Part shown: in pieces, positions 62,378 through 64,000 of the stretch | How positions within the stretch are numbered: position 1 is the stretch's first letter | Layout of the letters: every line of letters begins with the position of its first letter | NCBI RefSeq assembly: GCF_000429945.1 | Contig: NZ_AUCV01000004.1 | Coordinates: 124,001 to 188,000 of the forward strand | DNA: 64,000 nucleotides | From: Desulfogranum japonicum DSM 18378 | Lineage (GTDB): Bacteria > Desulfobacterota > Desulfobulbia > Desulfobulbales > Desulfobulbaceae | Direction of reading: 5' to 3' | Notes under the pieces: model-generated | The model's input: the letters and a program-made list of their open reading frames with translations, nothing else | Database searches by the model: none | What the model was told of the DNA's origin: nothing | Program-made: the position numbers and the translations under genes

Positions 62378-63065
62378 CAGTTCTCCTCCTTTTGCTATGA
62401 GGCTGTTTGATTATTTATAACTGCTCACAGGTACACCATCACAAAATATGCAAAGATGATGTTGCAAATACACAGCATTATAATTGGATTTCCCTTTGCT
62501 GCGACCGAATTGAGAAGCAGACGTACAAATCGCTGACCGACAATGCATGGAGTATCCCGGACACCAGCCTTTCAGGAAGTTCTTACGACGCAGGTGGCCC
62601 TATTCAATATCTATGGTAAAATCCGAATACTTGTTTCAATTGTATTTCTGCAAAAAAGACGATTGCAGAGCAACTCAACCACGGAGACTGTTGTTTGATT
62701 TCACTGATGCCAACACTGCGACGGACCTCAAGCACTTCACATCGTCCAAAGTACAAAGAGCTTATAAGTTAACGAGTTCTGAATACTATATACCAGGTCA
62801 TACCAATAAAGCTGGCACATTCAGTTGAACAGAAAAAATAACCAGAAAGTGGCAAACCTGCATGCAGTAGATCACACACCTCAACGTCTGTTAAATTAGT
62901 ATTTACCATTTGCGTCCAAATTTTAATAGTGGTAACTATGAAATAGCAGTCTGTTCATGTGAGTAAAAAATGATGTCGTCCTAATACCTTCATCTCAAGA
63001 GCAGGAAGAAGTATACAGGTGGGTGGCCTGTAATCTTGCTGCAAACTCTCTATGAGGTTCAGATT
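62378..63065. other. long spacer without credible genes
   Basis: A 688-base region between the antiporter and the Dcu fragment holds two short overlapping frames (62407-62619, 62547-62828) with no ribosome-binding site or recognisable domain. ACTGCTCACAGGTACACC near 62418 matches the end block of repeat family A. Nothing else stands out. Confidence 0.45.
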
Positions 63066-63512
63066 ATGTTCTGGGTGCACTTGCTGTTGCTACTCATCGT
63101 TATTTTTATAGGTATGAGGTATGGCGGGGTTGCTTTTGGACTGCTGGGTGGCCTTGGTATTGCTGTTTTTGGCATAGCGCCAGGAACTCCGCCGGTCAGC
63201 GTTATGCTCATTATTCTGACTGTTGTTGCTGCTTCAGCCACCCTGGAAGCAACCGGCGGTCTGGATCTTCTGGTAGAATATGCAGAGCGATTATTACGGC
63301 GATATCCGAATAGGATTGTCTACCTGGGCCCGTTTTGTACCTATTCCCTCACCATGCTGGTCGGCACAGGCCATTCAGTCTACCCTCTTCTTCCTGTTAT
63401 TTACGATGTTGCCTATAAAAAAGGTATTCGTCCGGAAAGGCCCATGGCTGTCTCCACGATAGCCAGCCAGATGGGAATCACCGCAAGCCCGATCGCGGCT
63501 GCAGAAATCTGA
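63066..63512 (+). pseudogene. truncated anaerobic C4-dicarboxylate transporter (Dcu)
   Basis: The frame encodes the first 148 residues of a DcuA/DcuB-type fumarate/succinate exchanger: IFIGMRYGGVAFGLLGGLG, AASATLEATGGLDLLVEYAE, VGTGHSVYPLLPVIYDVAYK and IRPERPMAVSTIASQMGITA. Members have about 440 residues. It stops at ASPIAAAEI with an in-frame TGA, exactly within a conserved membrane region, and no continuation follows. A frameshift, deletion or recombination is implied. Loss of one Dcu transporter copy is not necessarily harmful. Confidence 0.8.
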
Positions 63513-63644
63513 ATCACCTGTGACCACGTTTCCGGGATAACAAGACACTTTATCGACAGAAATTCTGCAAAAAGCTCAAGATACCTAAAAGGATTCCGAT
63601 AAAAATATACTTACGATTTTTAAGACTCTACATAGGGGATAAAC

Positions 63645-64000
63645 ATGGCAAAGAGAATCTTTTTTTCAGCATCCGTTGTGGTTCTGTTTTGTATGCAAAC
63701 TGTCTATGCCTTGGACCCGATTCCACAGGAATCGGGGTTCAGCGGCTTTGTCCGGGCCGGTGCAGGAGGCATTTGGTTTAAAAATAACCTGGTTGCCGGG
63801 AATTCTCTTATGGATATTGGTAATGAGGTGATCAGCGACTTATACGACTCGCCTGATTCGGATACCACGGCCAGTGGATTATTTAATTTTGAAGCAGCAT
63901 ATACTTTTTCAGAAACACGAACCCAGATTACCCTAGGATCCCAAATAGAGGATCTCGCCCAAATGGAGTTAAGTCAGCAACTTGCTGTAAAACAGGAGTT
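63645..64000 (+). CDS. outer-membrane protein, DUF2860-like (5' part)
   Basis: The gene is cut by the window end; 118 residues are visible. A signal peptide (MAKRIFFSASVVVLFCMQTV ending near YALD) leads into a predicted outer-membrane beta-rich start (ESGFSGFVRAGAGGIWFKNN) and acidic segments. It resembles DUF2860 outer-membrane proteins seen in Vibrio and related bacteria, which may be porin-like, but I am judging that from a short segment. GGGGAT lies upstream of the ATG. Confidence 0.65.
   Translation, partial: MAKRIFFSASVVVLFCMQTVYALDPIPQESGFSGFVRAGAGGIWFKNNLVAGNSLMDIGNEVISDLYDSPDSDTTASGLFNFEAAYTFSETRTQITLGSQIEDLAQMELSQQLAVKQE

Noticed and set aside
62407-62828. two short overlapping frames in the spacer before the Dcu fragment
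   Set aside because: No domain, no ribosome-binding site, and irregular composition.
1-64000. CRISPR arrays or a complete prophage
   Set aside because: No regularly spaced direct repeats were seen, and only one integrase remnant and no structural phage genes are present.

Overview
The window comes from a Gram-negative, anaerobic, sulfate-reducing bacterium, most likely a Desulfobulbales-type member of the Desulfobacterota (Desulfocapsa/Desulfotalea-like). The main evidence is a complete dsrMKJOP operon, which encodes the membrane redox complex that feeds electrons to dissimilatory sulfite reduction. Supporting evidence is a mitochondrial-type (spd) elongation factor G, a eukaryotic-type HisA, outer-membrane biogenesis genes (LptD, MltA, RlpA), a Fur/rubrerythrin/thiol-peroxidase oxygen-defence cluster, and several multi-PAS histidine kinases. 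The lineage below order level is inference.

Layout. 0.4-13.7 kb, minus strand: a signalling block. In transcription order it holds an EF-hand-like protein, a Leu/Ile/Val-type substrate-binding lipoprotein, a 1240-residue dCache/multi-PAS histidine kinase, a REC-GAF-PAS-kinase-REC hybrid, an NtrC-type sigma-54 activator, a small unrecognised protein and a divergent sigma-70-family factor. 13.9-17.5 kb: an ADP-ribosylglycohydrolase-like gene, then a Fur/PerR-type regulator, rubrerythrin and Tpx, with Fur-like palindromes upstream of the last two. 17.8-24.5 kb: an Lrp/AsnC regulator and a tightly packed gcvT-gcvH-gcvPA-gcvPB-lipB-lipA operon, which couples the glycine cleavage system to lipoylation of its own H protein. 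24.6-33 kb: an MFS transporter, EF-G behind a structured leader that ends in a terminator, a RecA-like ATPase, eukaryotic-type HisA, an HDOD protein, a metallo-beta-lactamase-fold hydrolase and YedF. 33-41.4 kb: a tail-specific protease, an RsbRD-like protein, then dsrMKJOP. 41.8-47.4 kb: prepilin peptidase, then the overlapping pyrK-pyrD-aroD-aroE-aroA run. 47.6-57 kb: SAM hydroxide adenosyltransferase, MltA, a DHH phosphoesterase, LptD, a radical-SAM enzyme, an RNase E/G-type endonuclease and tRNA-Arg(ACG). 57.1-59.9 kb: what looks like the scar of an integrated element at the tRNA, with an integrase remnant, an HxlR regulator, two redox flavoprotein genes and a second copy of the tRNA terminator hairpin. 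60-64 kb: small membrane protein, RlpA-like lipoprotein, Kef-type antiporter, a truncated Dcu transporter and the start of an outer-membrane protein gene.

The gene-free spaces are not empty. At least two families of dispersed intergenic repeats recur. One is MITE-like, with terminal inverted repeats and, in one copy, a 39-bp perfect palindrome; a copy of it lies directly in front of dsrM. The other is a roughly 110-bp repeat that carries GTAAC-type inverted repeats. A third, shorter shared segment is weaker. A 10-bp perfect stem enclosing a G-quadruplex-forming loop (2025-2090) and the EF-G leader are the most interesting candidate RNA elements. I saw no CRISPR array, complete prophage, rRNA or intact insertion sequence.
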